Assembly (NCBI RefSeq): GCF_042682785.1
Contig: NZ_JBHUIB010000001.1
Span: 62,001 to 126,000, forward strand
Direction of reading: 5' to 3'
Source of the DNA: Thalassotalea_F euphylliae
Lineage (GTDB): Bacteria > Pseudomonadota > Gammaproteobacteria > Enterobacterales > Alteromonadaceae
Length of the DNA stretch: 64,000 bases
The position numbers were made by a program, and so were the translations under genes. Below are positions 16,070-25,802 of the stretch, in pieces. The notes under the pieces are model-generated. The model searched no databases and was not told the origin of the DNA. It saw nothing but the letters and a program-made list of their open reading frames with translations. Position 1 is the stretch's first letter, and each line of letters starts with the position of its first letter.

Positions 16070-17419
16070 CTACAACACACTATGAATAAATACGGCACCG
16101 ATAGCCACAGGACAAACAAACTTGATGTACCAAGGCCAAATTTTCCAGAAAAAGCTTTCACCTACTTCAGGATAACCATTTTGAATTTCTTCCAATAATG
16201 AATTACGTTGCCAAATCCAGCCAGCATATACGCAACAAAGCATAGCGATTATGGGTTGACCATATTCGGTGGAAATTGTTGCGACTAAACCTAGCATCAA
16301 ATCAATATTACTAATAATCGCACAACTGATCGCCAGAATAACCATACCTATAACCAATGTGGCTTTTTTACGGTCTGCGTTATGACGTTCAACAACAAAA
16401 GACACAGGGCCTTCTAACATTGAAATTGAAGAAGTTAATGCTGCAATAGACATCAATACGAAAAATGCTAAACCAACAAATAAGCCAAGATTCCCCATAC
16501 CTTCAAATAGACTTGGTAATACAGTAAAAACAAGTGCCGGACCAGCTAACAAACTGCCATCGTCTGCAAAAATTTGTACGCCTTGCGCCTGTGCAACATA
16601 CATCGATGGAATAATAAGTAGGCCAGCAAGGAATGCGATAGATACATCAATCAAGGTCACTTGTGCGCCGATCGTGACCATATTCTCACGCTTAGAGATA
16701 TAGGAACCGTAGATGACCATCACTGACGTACCTAGCGATAACGAGAAGAATGCTTGTCCTAGTGCACTTAGCAATAAATTTGGCTCTAGCACGCGAGTAA
16801 TATCAGGGTTTAAATAAGCTGACAAACCTTCTTGTGCGCCCTCTAGCGTTAATACATAGACAATGAGCAAAATAAGTAAGCCTATCATCATTGGCATTAA
16901 TCGCTTTGACCACTTCTCAATACCGTCTTCCACGCCACGTTGAATGATGAATACCGTTAGAAACATGAACAAAGTAGTGAAGAACAGGTTTCGCATTACA
17001 GAGCCACCTGTCACCCAATCGGCAACGCCTTGCGCGCCAGCAATTAACGCGGCAGATTCAACTGCAAATGACATCATCCAGCCAGCGAGAATACCGTAGA
17101 AGCTTAAGATAAGGGCGGCACATATAATTCCACCGAAACCCACAAGGAAAGCAAACTTTTTCTGCCACGCTTTCTTTGCCATCTTCTCCATACTGCTAAC
17201 CGCGTTAGCTTGACCATAACGACCAATGAGAATTTCTGCCATGAAAGCTGGGTAGGCTAAACTAAATGCAAGAACAAGATAAACTAAAACAAACGCTGCA
17301 CCGCCATTGCTTGCAGTTTGCGTTGGAAACCCCCACACATTTCCCAATCCCACTGCAGAGCCCGCGGCGGCCATTATAAATCCGATACGCGAGCTAAACT
17401 CGCCTCTTGAAACACCCAT
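16070..17419 (-). CDS. NSS-family sodium-dependent transporter
   Basis: Neurotransmitter:sodium symporter family protein, probably importing an amino acid or amine with Na+. It has 449 residues. The first segment carries the family signature RIGFIMAAAGSAVGLGNVWGFP, which forms the Na+ and substrate site in LeuT. About 11-12 membrane segments follow, and the C-terminus is short. The TM6-equivalent stretch ALGQAFFSLSLGTSVMVIYGSY is also typical. Substrate cannot be assigned. Confidence 0.9.
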   Translation of the reverse strand: MGVSRGEFSSRIGFIMAAAGSAVGLGNVWGFPTQTASNGGAAFVLVYLVLAFSLAYPAFMAEILIGRYGQANAVSSMEKMAKKAWQKKFAFLVGFGGIICAALILSFYGILAGWMMSFAVESAALIAGAQGVADWVTGGSVMRNLFFTTLFMFLTVFIIQRGVEDGIEKWSKRLMPMMIGLLILLIVYVLTLEGAQEGLSAYLNPDITRVLEPNLLLSALGQAFFSLSLGTSVMVIYGSYISKRENMVTIGAQVTLIDVSIAFLAGLLIIPSMYVAQAQGVQIFADDGSLLAGPALVFTVLPSLFEGMGNLGLFVGLAFFVLMSIAALTSSISMLEGPVSFVVERHNADRKKATLVIGMVILAISCAIISNIDLMLGLVATISTEYGQPIIAMLCCVYAGWIWQRNSLLEEIQNGYPEVGESFFWKIWPWYIKFVCPVAIGAVFIHSVL

Positions 17420-17573
17420 CGACTATCAACTTTATTATTATAAGAAAGGCCATAATTTACTGAATCTCAGCCACTAAAAACAAGGACTTTAACGGTAATT
17501 ATGGTGGTTATTACACGAACAGCCGGAAACACGACTGTAAACTATTAATTACTATAAAAATTACACCGAAGAG

Positions 17574-17596
17574 AAAAGCGAGCAAAATGCTCGCTT
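17574..17596 (-). terminator. Terminator of yajQ
   Basis: On the minus strand AAGCGAGC pairs with GCTCGCTT, then TTCTCTTC, 13 bases past the yajQ stop. Confidence 0.75.
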
Positions 17597-17608
17597 GATA
17601 TCTAAATA

Positions 17609-18091
17609 CTAATCTTTGAAGTTTTTGAACTGGAAAGGTTGATCTAATTCTGCTTCACGAACCAGTTGCATCACAGCTTGCAAGTCGTCGCGTTTCTTTC
17701 CTGTGACACGCACCTGCTCACCTTGAATGGCTGCTTGTACCTTAATCTTGCTGTCTTTTATTACTTTCACGACCTTCTTCGCAACGTCTTTTTCAATACC
17801 TTCTTGGAAAGTCACTTTTTGTGTACAAGTCTTCCCTGAAAACTCAGGAGAGCTGATATTCATTGAGCGCGGGTCTAATTTACGCTTAACAAGTTGATTA
17901 CGTAAAATATCAACCAATTGCTTCACCTGATAATCACTTTCTGACTGCACTACAACAGCAGGTGACTTCCACTCATAACTTGCTTCTACACCACGAAAGT
18001 CAAAACGAGTGCTTAATTCACGCGTCGAATTTTCAGTAGCGTTGCGCACTTCTTCTAAATTTATTTCTGAAACAATATCAAACGATGGCAT
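17609..18091 (-). CDS. yajQ: YajQ-family nucleotide-binding protein
   Basis: Small two-domain ferredoxin-like-fold protein of the UPF0234/YajQ family; members bind nucleotides, and c-di-GMP in Xanthomonas. It has 160 residues, the standard length, opening MPSFDIVSEINLEEVRNATE with RFDFRGVEASYEW and ending VREAELDQPFQFKNFKD. It is monocistronic. Biological role here is unknown. Confidence 0.94.
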   Translation of the reverse strand: MPSFDIVSEINLEEVRNATENSTRELSTRFDFRGVEASYEWKSPAVVVQSESDYQVKQLVDILRNQLVKRKLDPRSMNISSPEFSGKTCTQKVTFQEGIEKDVAKKVVKVIKDSKIKVQAAIQGEQVRVTGKKRDDLQAVMQLVREAELDQPFQFKNFKD

Positions 18092-18269
18092 ACCGGCCTC
18101 TTAATCTAAATTTTTGCCACATAGTATCAAAATACCTCTCGAATTCTAGCGTATTCGTCTCAGTTAAAAGGCAATTTGTGGTGCTTTATCATTTTCAAAC
18201 AAATTCCTGCGTTTACTGCATTCAGCTTCATGCTAGAATTAGCCATTATTCTGCTAATGAGATAACCCG

Positions 18270-18626
18270 TTGAGAAACCTACACCATATTTTCTTTTTCT
18301 TTATTGTTGTACTGGTCATTCTTGGTTTGTCATTCTCCAGCGAGCTCCGAAATATTTTATTCGTAAACCCTAAAGTTGACGCATATGGTCACTTCATTGG
18401 TTTTTTCATTCTCGCATGGGTGTTGAGTAGCTTTTTAAAGCTGCCTACTTGGCCTTTGGTCATATCGCTTATTGCCTATGCAGCCTTATCTGAACTCGGC
18501 CAATATTACTTGGGCTTTAGAAACGGTGAAGTTAAAGATTTTATTGCCGACGTAATAGGTATTTTTTGCTTTTTCTTTCTTAAATGGGTTTGGTTGGTTT
18601 ACGGACACACGATAAAAGCTAAATGA
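18270..18626 (+). CDS. VanZ-like membrane protein
   Basis: This 118-residue protein has four predicted membrane segments and the VanZ-like pattern: a polar turn DAYGHFIGFFILAWVLSS, ALSELGQYYLGFRNGEVKDFIADVIGI near the end. VanZ-like proteins are often near envelope genes, but their function is mostly unknown. The start is probably the TTG at 18270, since no ATG or GTG lies in frame before the hydrophobic segment; the ribosome site is weak. Its TGA overlaps the next ATG (ATGA), so it is translationally coupled to panE. Confidence 0.72.
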   Translation: MRNLHHIFFFFIVVLVILGLSFSSELRNILFVNPKVDAYGHFIGFFILAWVLSSFLKLPTWPLVISLIAYAALSELGQYYLGFRNGEVKDFIADVIGIFCFFFLKWVWLVYGHTIKAK

Positions 18627-19546
18627 ATATAGTCATTGTTGGCAAAGGCGCAATTGCGTCATTATGGGCGTATCATTTGACTCAATCGTCAATGATCACG
18701 CTAAGCTGGTTTGGTTCAGCTGGTTTAGCGGAAAATGATTTTCAGGAAGCCCGCACTTTTAGTACCCATTCTGGCAATAGCTTTCGCTTTTCGATGCTGC
18801 AGACAAGTAAAAACAGGCTAGCATCCGCTGATTTACTTATAGTTTGTGTCAAAGCACCGTTAGCGGCAAAAGCAATAAACGAAATCGCTGAGTTTCTCTC
18901 GCCAAATACTGACGTTTTGCTTTGTCATAATGGCATGGGAGTAACAGAAAGTCTCTCTGCACAGGTGCGGGGTAATTGTGCCATTTACTCAGCATTGACA
19001 ACACATGGGTGTAAACGGGTCACTCCTCATCATGTGCAGCATACCGGTATTGGTATTACTGACATCGGCCCACGTAACGATACTGCATCCCCTGATGCAC
19101 CGCATTGGTTACATATACTACATCAGGCACTGCCCACGATATTTTGGCATTCAGATATAAAAGAGAAGCAATGGTTAAAGCTTGCTATAAACTGCGTGAT
19201 TAACCCTTTAACAGCTGCCAATCAAGTAGAAAATGGTGCCCTACTAACGCCTCAATACGCTAAAGACATTAGCACTCTGGCACAAGAAGTCGCCATGATA
19301 GCTAACGCCGAGGGCATAGTAATGGAAAGTGAAAATATTGAACGTATCGCCAAGCAAGTTGCACGCGACACGGCAAAAAACACATCATCGATGCTGGCGG
19401 ATGTTCTGGCAAGGCGAAAGACTGAAATTGAGCACATAAATGGCTTCTTGCTCAAGCTTGCAAACAAACATCAAATCAAGCTGCCAATGAGCCAAGACTT
19501 GGTCAACACAATAAAGCGAATTGAAGAAGAATATTACCAACAATAA
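18623..19546 (+). CDS. panE: 2-dehydropantoate 2-reductase PanE
   Basis: NADPH-dependent reduction of ketopantoate to pantoate for coenzyme A synthesis. It has 307 residues. The Rossmann start MNIVIVGKGAIASLWAYHL has GKGAIA in place of the usual GxGxxG. The catalytic lysine is likely in KEKQWLKLAINCVINPLTA near residue 180, a conserved family motif. Identity as ketopantoate reductase is good, but ApbA/PanE paralogues with other substrates exist. It overlaps the VanZ-like gene by four bases and ends at a bidirectional terminator. Confidence 0.86.
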   Translation: MNIVIVGKGAIASLWAYHLTQSSMITLSWFGSAGLAENDFQEARTFSTHSGNSFRFSMLQTSKNRLASADLLIVCVKAPLAAKAINEIAEFLSPNTDVLLCHNGMGVTESLSAQVRGNCAIYSALTTHGCKRVTPHHVQHTGIGITDIGPRNDTASPDAPHWLHILHQALPTIFWHSDIKEKQWLKLAINCVINPLTAANQVENGALLTPQYAKDISTLAQEVAMIANAEGIVMESENIERIAKQVARDTAKNTSSMLADVLARRKTEIEHINGFLLKLANKHQIKLPMSQDLVNTIKRIEEEYYQQ

Positions 19547-19571
19547 AGCCGACAATATCGTCGGCTTTATT
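19542..19571 (+). terminator. Bidirectional terminator panE/ppc
   Basis: Eleven-base arms AATAAAGCCGA and TCGGCTTTATT lie between the converging panE and ppc. Confidence 0.85.
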
Positions 19572-19598
19572 AACATTTAAACGAGTTATCTTTATCTA

Positions 19599-22154
19599 CT
19601 AACCCGTATTTCGCATCCCTGTGGCAATGCCCGCCATAGTCACCATTAACAGCTGCTCATAAACGGGGTGTTCAGGGTTTGCCCTTAGTCGTTTAAGCGC
19701 TTCGATTTGCATAACATGCAGCGGTAACAAGTATGGCTGACGCAGTTCAAAAGAGCTTAAGTTCCACGGATCTCGTTCCATCGACTGCTCTTGCCCTAAT
19801 ACACTCAGTACAGTTGCTTCATCGGACTTAAGTTGAGCACGCAGTTCTTCACCTAAGGACTTTAATTCTTCATCAACGAGTGCCTCATCATAAAGTGACG
19901 CGACTAAAGGTTCTGACTTTAAATACACCATTTCAGTCAATGAAATCCGCGAATTGAAGTAAGGCCAATTTGCGAGCATATCTTGCATCAAATCATTGCT
20001 ATCAGCATTTTCAGCAAGCGCCTGACCTAGGCCTAACCAGCTCGGCACTACCATACGGTTCTGACTCCAAGCAAAAATCCAAGGAATAGCACGCAGCGAC
20101 TCAATTCCACCGTCGGCCCGGCGTTTACTTGGACGAGAGCCAAGTGGCAAAGATGAGAGTTCTTGCTCAGGCGTGGCTTGACGGAAATAACGAACAAAGT
20201 CTTCTTTGTCTTGCACATAGCTTCGATATTGCGAACAGCTTTGCTCCGCCATTTTGTCCATTAGTTCTCGCCATTCTGTTTTTGGTGCAGGCGGTGGCGT
20301 CACCAAAGACTCTAAAATGGCTGACGCATATAAATGTAAACTGCGAACAGCAAGGTTAGGTAAACCAAACTTATAGCGAATAGTCTCACCTTGCTCAGTC
20401 ACACGCAGACCACCTGCCAAGGTGCCTGGTGGCTGAGACGCAATAGCCGCATTTGCTGGACCGCCCCCGCGACCTATTGTACCGCCACGACCGTGGAATA
20501 ATTTAAGTTCCACTTCTCGTTCATTAAACACCTCGACAAGCGCTTCTTGCGCCGAGTATTGGCCCCATGTTGCCGCTAATACCCCTGCATCTTTTGCTGA
20601 ATCACTGTAGCCAATCATGACGTAGTGTTTCTGCTCACAGCGCTCGGCATAATCTTGAATATCAAGTAAGTTTGCCATTACTTTAGGTGCGTTATTCAAA
20701 TCATCAAGTGTTTCGAACAACGGTGCCACAGGCATGTTCCAACTAACACCTGCGGCTTTTTGTAATAAGGCAACAAGAAGAACATCGCTTACTTCACTGG
20801 CCATAGAGATAATATAAATCCCCAGTAATTCTTTTGGCTGACGTGCAATCATTGCGTATGTATCTAGCACTTCTTGAACGTCTGCTGAGAATGCCACTTT
20901 GGGTATTAACGGTCGATTGTTGTTTAACTCTGCAAGCAGGAACTCACAACGCTCAGCTTCAGTCCATGCCTCATAGTCACCCAAACCTAATGCTTTGGTG
21001 ATCTCTGCAATCGCTTGATTGTGGCGCTCGCTATGCTGACGAATATCCAACTTGACCATGGAGATGCCGAAGCAATGCACTTTACGAATAAGATCTAATA
21101 AACCAGAATTCGCAATACGAGCTAGGCCATTAGCAAGCAAACTTTCTCTACAACGATAAAGAGGCGTTAGTAAGTCTTGCTTTGACTCAATAGCGCCCAG
21201 TGTTTGCCCGTTATTTAAAAGCTCCACGGTTGTTTCTAGCGTTTTAACCACCTGCTTAAGTTGATGACGATAAGGCCCGATATTATCAACATCTTCAGCG
21301 ACTAATGATTCGTCCGCATTGTTCATTGAAAGCTCTAAATAAAGCTCTTTAAAATCTTGCAAATATAACTCTGCGGCACGAAGGCGAGCATTAAGTATCG
21401 CCTGTTCACTGAGTTTTGCAGTCACGAATGGGTTACCGTCGCGATCACCTGCCATCCAGCTCGCCATCGTAATGGGAGCATAATCTAGGGCGACCGACTC
21501 CCCTGTAATTTCCTGAGCGACTTCATCGAGTTCACGAATAAATTTAGGCACCGCCGTCCACAAGCTGTCTGCAATAACATCAAGCCCCCAGCGAGATTCA
21601 TCCAGCGGCGTGGGTCGCTCATTGCGAATTTCGTTGGTAAACCACGCTTGTTCAATCAGCTCTGCAATACGTGATGTATCGTCTGGGTTATTTTCTAGCT
21701 CTAACGCAATCTGATGGTACTTATGAATAAATGTACGTCTGTTCACTTCTGTAGGATGCGCAGTAAGCACTAACTCAACGTGCAGTTTTTTTAGCGCTTT
21801 GGCAAAAGCTTTTGGGTCTATCTCGCCTAACTTTTGTTGAAGCGTTTCGAGCGGATGCGCCAAATCTAGCTCTGCTAACCCTTGTTCACTCACTGTATAC
21901 TGTTGTTCAGCAATATTTGCTAAGTTCAAAAATTGACTGAACGCTCGGGCATACACCAACATGTCTTGTTCGTTTGCGCTTTTGAACAGCGATTGCAGCT
22001 CTTCTAATGCCACTTTGTCTTCACCAATCACATCGCGACTTAAGTGGCGCACTTTTTCAATTTTGTCGACCCACTCATCACCTTTTTCGACAGCGATGGT
22101 TTCGCCTAATAGCTGACCTAAGACACGAACATTCTGGCGAATCGTTTCTAACAT
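19599..22154 (-). CDS. ppc: Phosphoenolpyruvate carboxylase
   Basis: Anaplerotic fixation of bicarbonate onto PEP to give oxaloacetate. It has 851 residues, slightly shorter than the roughly 880 of E. coli. Key motifs: LVLTAHPTEVNRRTF near residue 130 (catalytic histidine), MIGYSDSAKDAGVLAATW near 520, FHGRGGTIGRGGGP near 555, and the C-terminal ATGMRNTG. It diverges from a LysR-type regulator across 119 bases of AT-rich DNA, which may control it. Confidence 0.97.
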   Translation of the reverse strand: MLETIRQNVRVLGQLLGETIAVEKGDEWVDKIEKVRHLSRDVIGEDKVALEELQSLFKSANEQDMLVYARAFSQFLNLANIAEQQYTVSEQGLAELDLAHPLETLQQKLGEIDPKAFAKALKKLHVELVLTAHPTEVNRRTFIHKYHQIALELENNPDDTSRIAELIEQAWFTNEIRNERPTPLDESRWGLDVIADSLWTAVPKFIRELDEVAQEITGESVALDYAPITMASWMAGDRDGNPFVTAKLSEQAILNARLRAAELYLQDFKELYLELSMNNADESLVAEDVDNIGPYRHQLKQVVKTLETTVELLNNGQTLGAIESKQDLLTPLYRCRESLLANGLARIANSGLLDLIRKVHCFGISMVKLDIRQHSERHNQAIAEITKALGLGDYEAWTEAERCEFLLAELNNNRPLIPKVAFSADVQEVLDTYAMIARQPKELLGIYIISMASEVSDVLLVALLQKAAGVSWNMPVAPLFETLDDLNNAPKVMANLLDIQDYAERCEQKHYVMIGYSDSAKDAGVLAATWGQYSAQEALVEVFNEREVELKLFHGRGGTIGRGGGPANAAIASQPPGTLAGGLRVTEQGETIRYKFGLPNLAVRSLHLYASAILESLVTPPPAPKTEWRELMDKMAEQSCSQYRSYVQDKEDFVRYFRQATPEQELSSLPLGSRPSKRRADGGIESLRAIPWIFAWSQNRMVVPSWLGLGQALAENADSNDLMQDMLANWPYFNSRISLTEMVYLKSEPLVASLYDEALVDEELKSLGEELRAQLKSDEATVLSVLGQEQSMERDPWNLSSFELRQPYLLPLHVMQIEALKRLRANPEHPVYEQLLMVTMAGIATGMRNTG

Positions 22155-22273
22155 GTCGGCTCCTTATTTTATTTGCAGTATGTTGACTAAATTTTGTTAA
22201 CAACAGACTAGACTTGCAAAACCATTAACTCCAATATATATAAACTAAATATTATATTTATTTTTATCTATAT

Positions 22274-23173
22274 ATGTTCCAAGCAAATCGAACGCCGACT
22301 ATTAGACAATTACAATTGTTTTCTGCGCTTGTAGAGACACAAAGCGTTTCTAGAACAGCAGAACGTTTGCACATAGCGCAACCTTCGGTATCGATTCAAT
22401 TAAAGAAGCTTTCTGCACTATTAGACGTTGAGCTGTATAGTCAGCAAGGAAAGCAAATAGTCATTACAGAAGCTGGCTTTGCTGTCTATAAAGCCGCCCA
22501 ACAAGTGGCGAGTAATTTTGAAAACTTAGCGATAGAGCTAAACGCATTCAATGGTCTACAAGCCGGTACGTTAAGGCTTTGTATTGTCGCGACAGCACAA
22601 AACTTTATGCCAAAGATACTCGGCCCATTTTGTCGTAAGTACCCGAATATTGACGTTGAATTAACGATTAGAAATCGTAAAATTGTGATTGAACGCGCGA
22701 TGCAAAATCAAGATGATTTTTACGTATTAAGTCACTGTCCTGACGAATTACCTCTGAATAAAATGCCCTTTTTGGATAACGATCTTGTCGTGATTGCTCC
22801 AGAACGTCACGAGTTAACTCGCAAACCAGAGATAAGCCTCAACCGCGTTCAACATTATCCCTTCATTTTAAGAGAGAAAGGCTCTGGCACGCGCAGCACG
22901 ATTGATAGATTTTGCCAGCAACATAACATTAAATTACGTGAGCGGATGATGGTTGAAAGCAATGACGCAATAAAGCATATGGTGGCAGAAGGGCTAGGCC
23001 TTGCTATATTGAGTCGCCACTCTGTAGACAATCATCCCGTCAGCGGCATCGTTAAACTAGACGTTGAGCACTTTCCAATTACTAGCGACTGGTACTTAGT
23101 GAACAGTAAGCAAAGAAAACTCTCTTTACTGGCAAGAACATTTCAAGAGTATTTAGAAAAAGAAGCAAAGTGA
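22274..23173 (+). CDS. LysR-type transcriptional regulator (CbbR-like)
   Basis: This 299-residue LTTR has an N-terminal winged helix (residues 8-67, TIRQLQLFSALVETQSVSRT, then QPSVSIQLKKL) and a periplasmic-binding-like effector domain. The overall look (LREKGSGTRSTIDRF near 198, MVAEGLGLAILSRHSV near 236) is that of the CbbR/CysB-like branch that senses carbon metabolites. It is divergent from ppc, the classic LTTR arrangement, so ppc is the first target to test. The shared spacer has a near-palindromic AATATA...TATATT that could be an operator; low confidence on that. Confidence 0.85.
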   Translation: MFQANRTPTIRQLQLFSALVETQSVSRTAERLHIAQPSVSIQLKKLSALLDVELYSQQGKQIVITEAGFAVYKAAQQVASNFENLAIELNAFNGLQAGTLRLCIVATAQNFMPKILGPFCRKYPNIDVELTIRNRKIVIERAMQNQDDFYVLSHCPDELPLNKMPFLDNDLVVIAPERHELTRKPEISLNRVQHYPFILREKGSGTRSTIDRFCQQHNIKLRERMMVESNDAIKHMVAEGLGLAILSRHSVDNHPVSGIVKLDVEHFPITSDWYLVNSKQRKLSLLARTFQEYLEKEAK

Positions 23174-23206
23174 TAGAAATTGACTGTACGTCGCTTAAAG
23201 AGCTAA

Positions 23207-23234
23207 GAAAAAAGGCGCCTAAGCGCCTTTTTTC
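23207..23234 (+). terminator. Bidirectional terminator LysR gene/thiI
   Basis: GAAAAAAGGCGC pairs with GCGCCTTTTTTC around a 4-base loop; it serves both converging genes. Confidence 0.9.
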
Positions 23235-23251
23235 TTCCCTGCAACCTGCGG

Positions 23252-24706
23252 TTACGGACGGTATACATGCACGTTAGCAAAGCCACTGTCATGTAAATAA
23301 AGTGCTTGTAACTTGCTCATTACTCCTCGGTCACAATAAAGCAAGTACTCCTTACTTTGATCAAGATCACCAAACTGTGTACCTAACTTGAAGAACGGCA
23401 TGTGAATAACTTCTATACCGTCTATTTCCAGCGGATTTTCGTCTTCCTCTTCAGGGCTGCGAATATCAACAACGACGGTATTTTCACCAATTTCAGCAAG
23501 CTCTTGAACCGCTTGAACTTCCTCTTCGGTCTCTTGACCGATATCGCGGATGTCATAAACCTTGGCATTTTCAACGACCTGATCAATGAGAGAAAAATCG
23601 AATTTTTCTTCTTCTTCCTCTATTTTCGACAGCACAGCTTTTACCGTCGGGTTCTTCGAAATAACCCCACAATATTCGGGAATTGTCTTAGCAAACTCTT
23701 CGGTACCTATCTCACGGGCGATGTCGATGATATCTTGCTTGTCGTAAGCCGCAAGTGGACGCAATATCAATGTATTTGTTACGCGATCTATTACGTTAAG
23801 ATTTGTCAATGTTTGGCTTGATACTTGGCCTAGCGCTTCGCCTGTCACCAACGCCTGAATCCCTAATTTCTCAGCCACTTTTTCACCGGCGCGCATCATC
23901 ATACGTTTTAAAATAACGCCCATCTGGCCGTTATCAATTTTCTCTAGAATTTCAGTAACGACAGGGTCAAAATCCACAGAAATAAACTTAACACGGTGCG
24001 ATGCACCATACTTATTCCATAAAAAGTGGCTGACTTGTTTAACGCCTACTTCATGGGCACTACCACCCAAATTGAAGAAACAGTAGTGAGTACGAGATCC
24101 TTTCTTGATCATTTGATAGCTTGAAACACCTGAATCAAAGCCACCAGACATTAATGAAAGCACATCTTCTTGGGTCGCGATTGGGAAGCCGTTTAGACCT
24201 TTATGCTGCTCTGTCACAATAAAGAGTTTATCTTTATTGATTTCAAGCTTGATGGTGACATCTGGTTTTTTCAGTTTTACACGTGCCGACTCAACCGCTT
24301 GGTTTAGTCCACCGCCAATGTATTGTTCAGCTTGAATAGAGTTAAACTCATGATCGCCATTGCGCTTAACACGCACAACAAACGTTTTGTTTTCAATGGT
24401 GTCTTTATGAATAGCTAATGTTTTCTCAAAAATATCATGCAGGTCAGTAAACTCTGTTTGCTGCACTTCAAGAAAACTCTGAATACCAGGAATACACTTG
24501 AGCGTTTCTATTAACGCTAGGCGATTTTCTTCCGTATTATTTTTGGTATTAATTTCAATGCTGTCCCAGTTCGCTTGCGTGGTCACTAACTCATCGACAC
24601 GACGCAGCACATTTTTAATATTAGAGTCTAATATCTTGGTAAAACGTTTGCGTACGGGACGACTTTTAATCGCGATTTCCGCTTGTAACTTAACAATAAA
24701 TTTCAT
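23252..24706 (-). CDS. thiI: tRNA 4-thiouridine / thiazole sulfurtransferase ThiI
   Basis: Transfers sulfur from IscS persulfide to U8 of tRNA and to ThiS for thiamine. The start chosen is MKFIVKLQAEIAIKS at 24706, which matches the family; an in-frame GTG lies three codons upstream. About 484 residues: ferredoxin-like and THUMP domains (1-165), PP-loop SGGFDSGVSSYQMIKKG near 184, a conserved cysteine in IPEYCGVISKNP near 340, and a C-terminal rhodanese domain with the active cysteine in LLYCDRGVMSK. The rhodanese domain marks the enterobacterial-type form active in both pathways. IscS, its donor, is encoded in this window. Confidence 0.95.
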   Translation of the reverse strand: MKFIVKLQAEIAIKSRPVRKRFTKILDSNIKNVLRRVDELVTTQANWDSIEINTKNNTEENRLALIETLKCIPGIQSFLEVQQTEFTDLHDIFEKTLAIHKDTIENKTFVVRVKRNGDHEFNSIQAEQYIGGGLNQAVESARVKLKKPDVTIKLEINKDKLFIVTEQHKGLNGFPIATQEDVLSLMSGGFDSGVSSYQMIKKGSRTHYCFFNLGGSAHEVGVKQVSHFLWNKYGASHRVKFISVDFDPVVTEILEKIDNGQMGVILKRMMMRAGEKVAEKLGIQALVTGEALGQVSSQTLTNLNVIDRVTNTLILRPLAAYDKQDIIDIAREIGTEEFAKTIPEYCGVISKNPTVKAVLSKIEEEEEKFDFSLIDQVVENAKVYDIRDIGQETEEEVQAVQELAEIGENTVVVDIRSPEEEDENPLEIDGIEVIHMPFFKLGTQFGDLDQSKEYLLYCDRGVMSKLQALYLHDSGFANVHVYRP

Positions 24707-24765
24707 CAATACCACCGGCCGAAAATAAAGTGGCGCGAATTATACACGAATTAACCATAGATCAC

Positions 24766-24800
24766 GAAAAACAAAAAGAGCGACTTATAGTCACTCTTTT
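24766..24800 (-). terminator. Terminator of pomAB
   Basis: On the minus strand GAGTGACT and AGTCGCTC form a stem with one mismatch, then CTTTTTGTTTTT, 29 bases past the pomB stop. Confidence 0.75.
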
Positions 24801-24828
24801 CACATTAAAACAAGATTATTTACCGTCA

Positions 24829-25791
24829 CTATGGTGTTTGAGGTGCGCCTTCACTTAACGAAATAGGATCGGTGACCTTTGCCTTACCTTGATTGATTGA
24901 TATCTCAACTCGTCGGTTGCGGCGTCGGTTTAGCGCATTTGTGTTTGGAACAAGTGGTCGCGTATCCGCATGACCTACAACTAATAAACGTGTAGGGTCG
25001 AAACCTGGCACTTTCACAAGCTCGTGGGCGATGGCTACAGCACGCTGGCTTGAAAGATCCCAATTTGAGCGGAATAACTCTGAATCAATACCTTGATTAT
25101 CAGTGTTACCAGAGACCATAACCTCACCAGGCACGGTATTTAACAACTCACCAATTTCTTGAATAATCGGCTTGAATTTGGGTTGCAAGAACGCAGAACC
25201 AGAAGGGAATGACCCATTTTCACGTATGCGAATCGTGATTTGCTGACCCAGCGCTTCCAATTCAATAGCACCGTCTTGAATTTGTTTTTCCATTTGCTCA
25301 GCAATTTTCTTAACAAGCTCATTTACTTGCTCTTGCTGCGCTTGCTCCATCTGTTCCTGCGCTTGCTCGATTTGCTGCTGCGACATTTGGCTGTCGGTGC
25401 TTTGTGATTGGCCACCGCGCTCTGTACCACGTTGCTCTTGTCGACCACCCGCCGAGGTTTCGTCACCGGCTTGGAACTCAAGCATTTGCTGCGTCATCTC
25501 TATCGTTTGCTGCTGGATAACTTCAATCGGCGTCGGCTCAGGTTTACCCGGACGGAACTCTTGAGCAATGATACTCGTACCTTTGGGGATATCTTTTACT
25601 TCGATCTTATTTTGAACACCGAATGCGAACTTCATTGAACCCGCAATTTGCTTGAACTTAAGCACGTCCATTTCAGAGAAAGACAGCAGCAGTACAAAGA
25701 AACACATTAACAGCGACATTAGGTCGGCAAATGTCCCCATCCACGGCGGTAAGCCAGGTGGTGGACATTTACACTCAGGAGGTGGTGCCAT
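24829..25791 (-). CDS. pomB: Sodium-driven flagellar stator protein PomB (MotB family)
   Basis: Stator subunit that anchors to peptidoglycan and conducts ions with PomA to power the flagellum. It has 320 residues. The single membrane segment (about 18-40) contains the ion-binding aspartate D23 in GTFADLMSLLMCF. A long Gln/Glu-rich linker (residues 85-170) precedes the OmpA-like peptidoglycan domain (SGNTDNQGIDSE, GHADTRPLVPNTNALNRRRN). Close resemblance to PomB and the marine setting argue for Na+; MotB-type H+ use cannot be excluded by sequence alone. It starts 11 bases after pomA. Confidence 0.9.
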   Translation of the reverse strand: MAPPPECKCPPPGLPPWMGTFADLMSLLMCFFVLLLSFSEMDVLKFKQIAGSMKFAFGVQNKIEVKDIPKGTSIIAQEFRPGKPEPTPIEVIQQQTIEMTQQMLEFQAGDETSAGGRQEQRGTERGGQSQSTDSQMSQQQIEQAQEQMEQAQQEQVNELVKKIAEQMEKQIQDGAIELEALGQQITIRIRENGSFPSGSAFLQPKFKPIIQEIGELLNTVPGEVMVSGNTDNQGIDSELFRSNWDLSSQRAVAIAHELVKVPGFDPTRLLVVGHADTRPLVPNTNALNRRRNRRVEISINQGKAKVTDPISLSEGAPQTP

Positions 25792-25802
25792 TTGCGTTAC
25801 CT

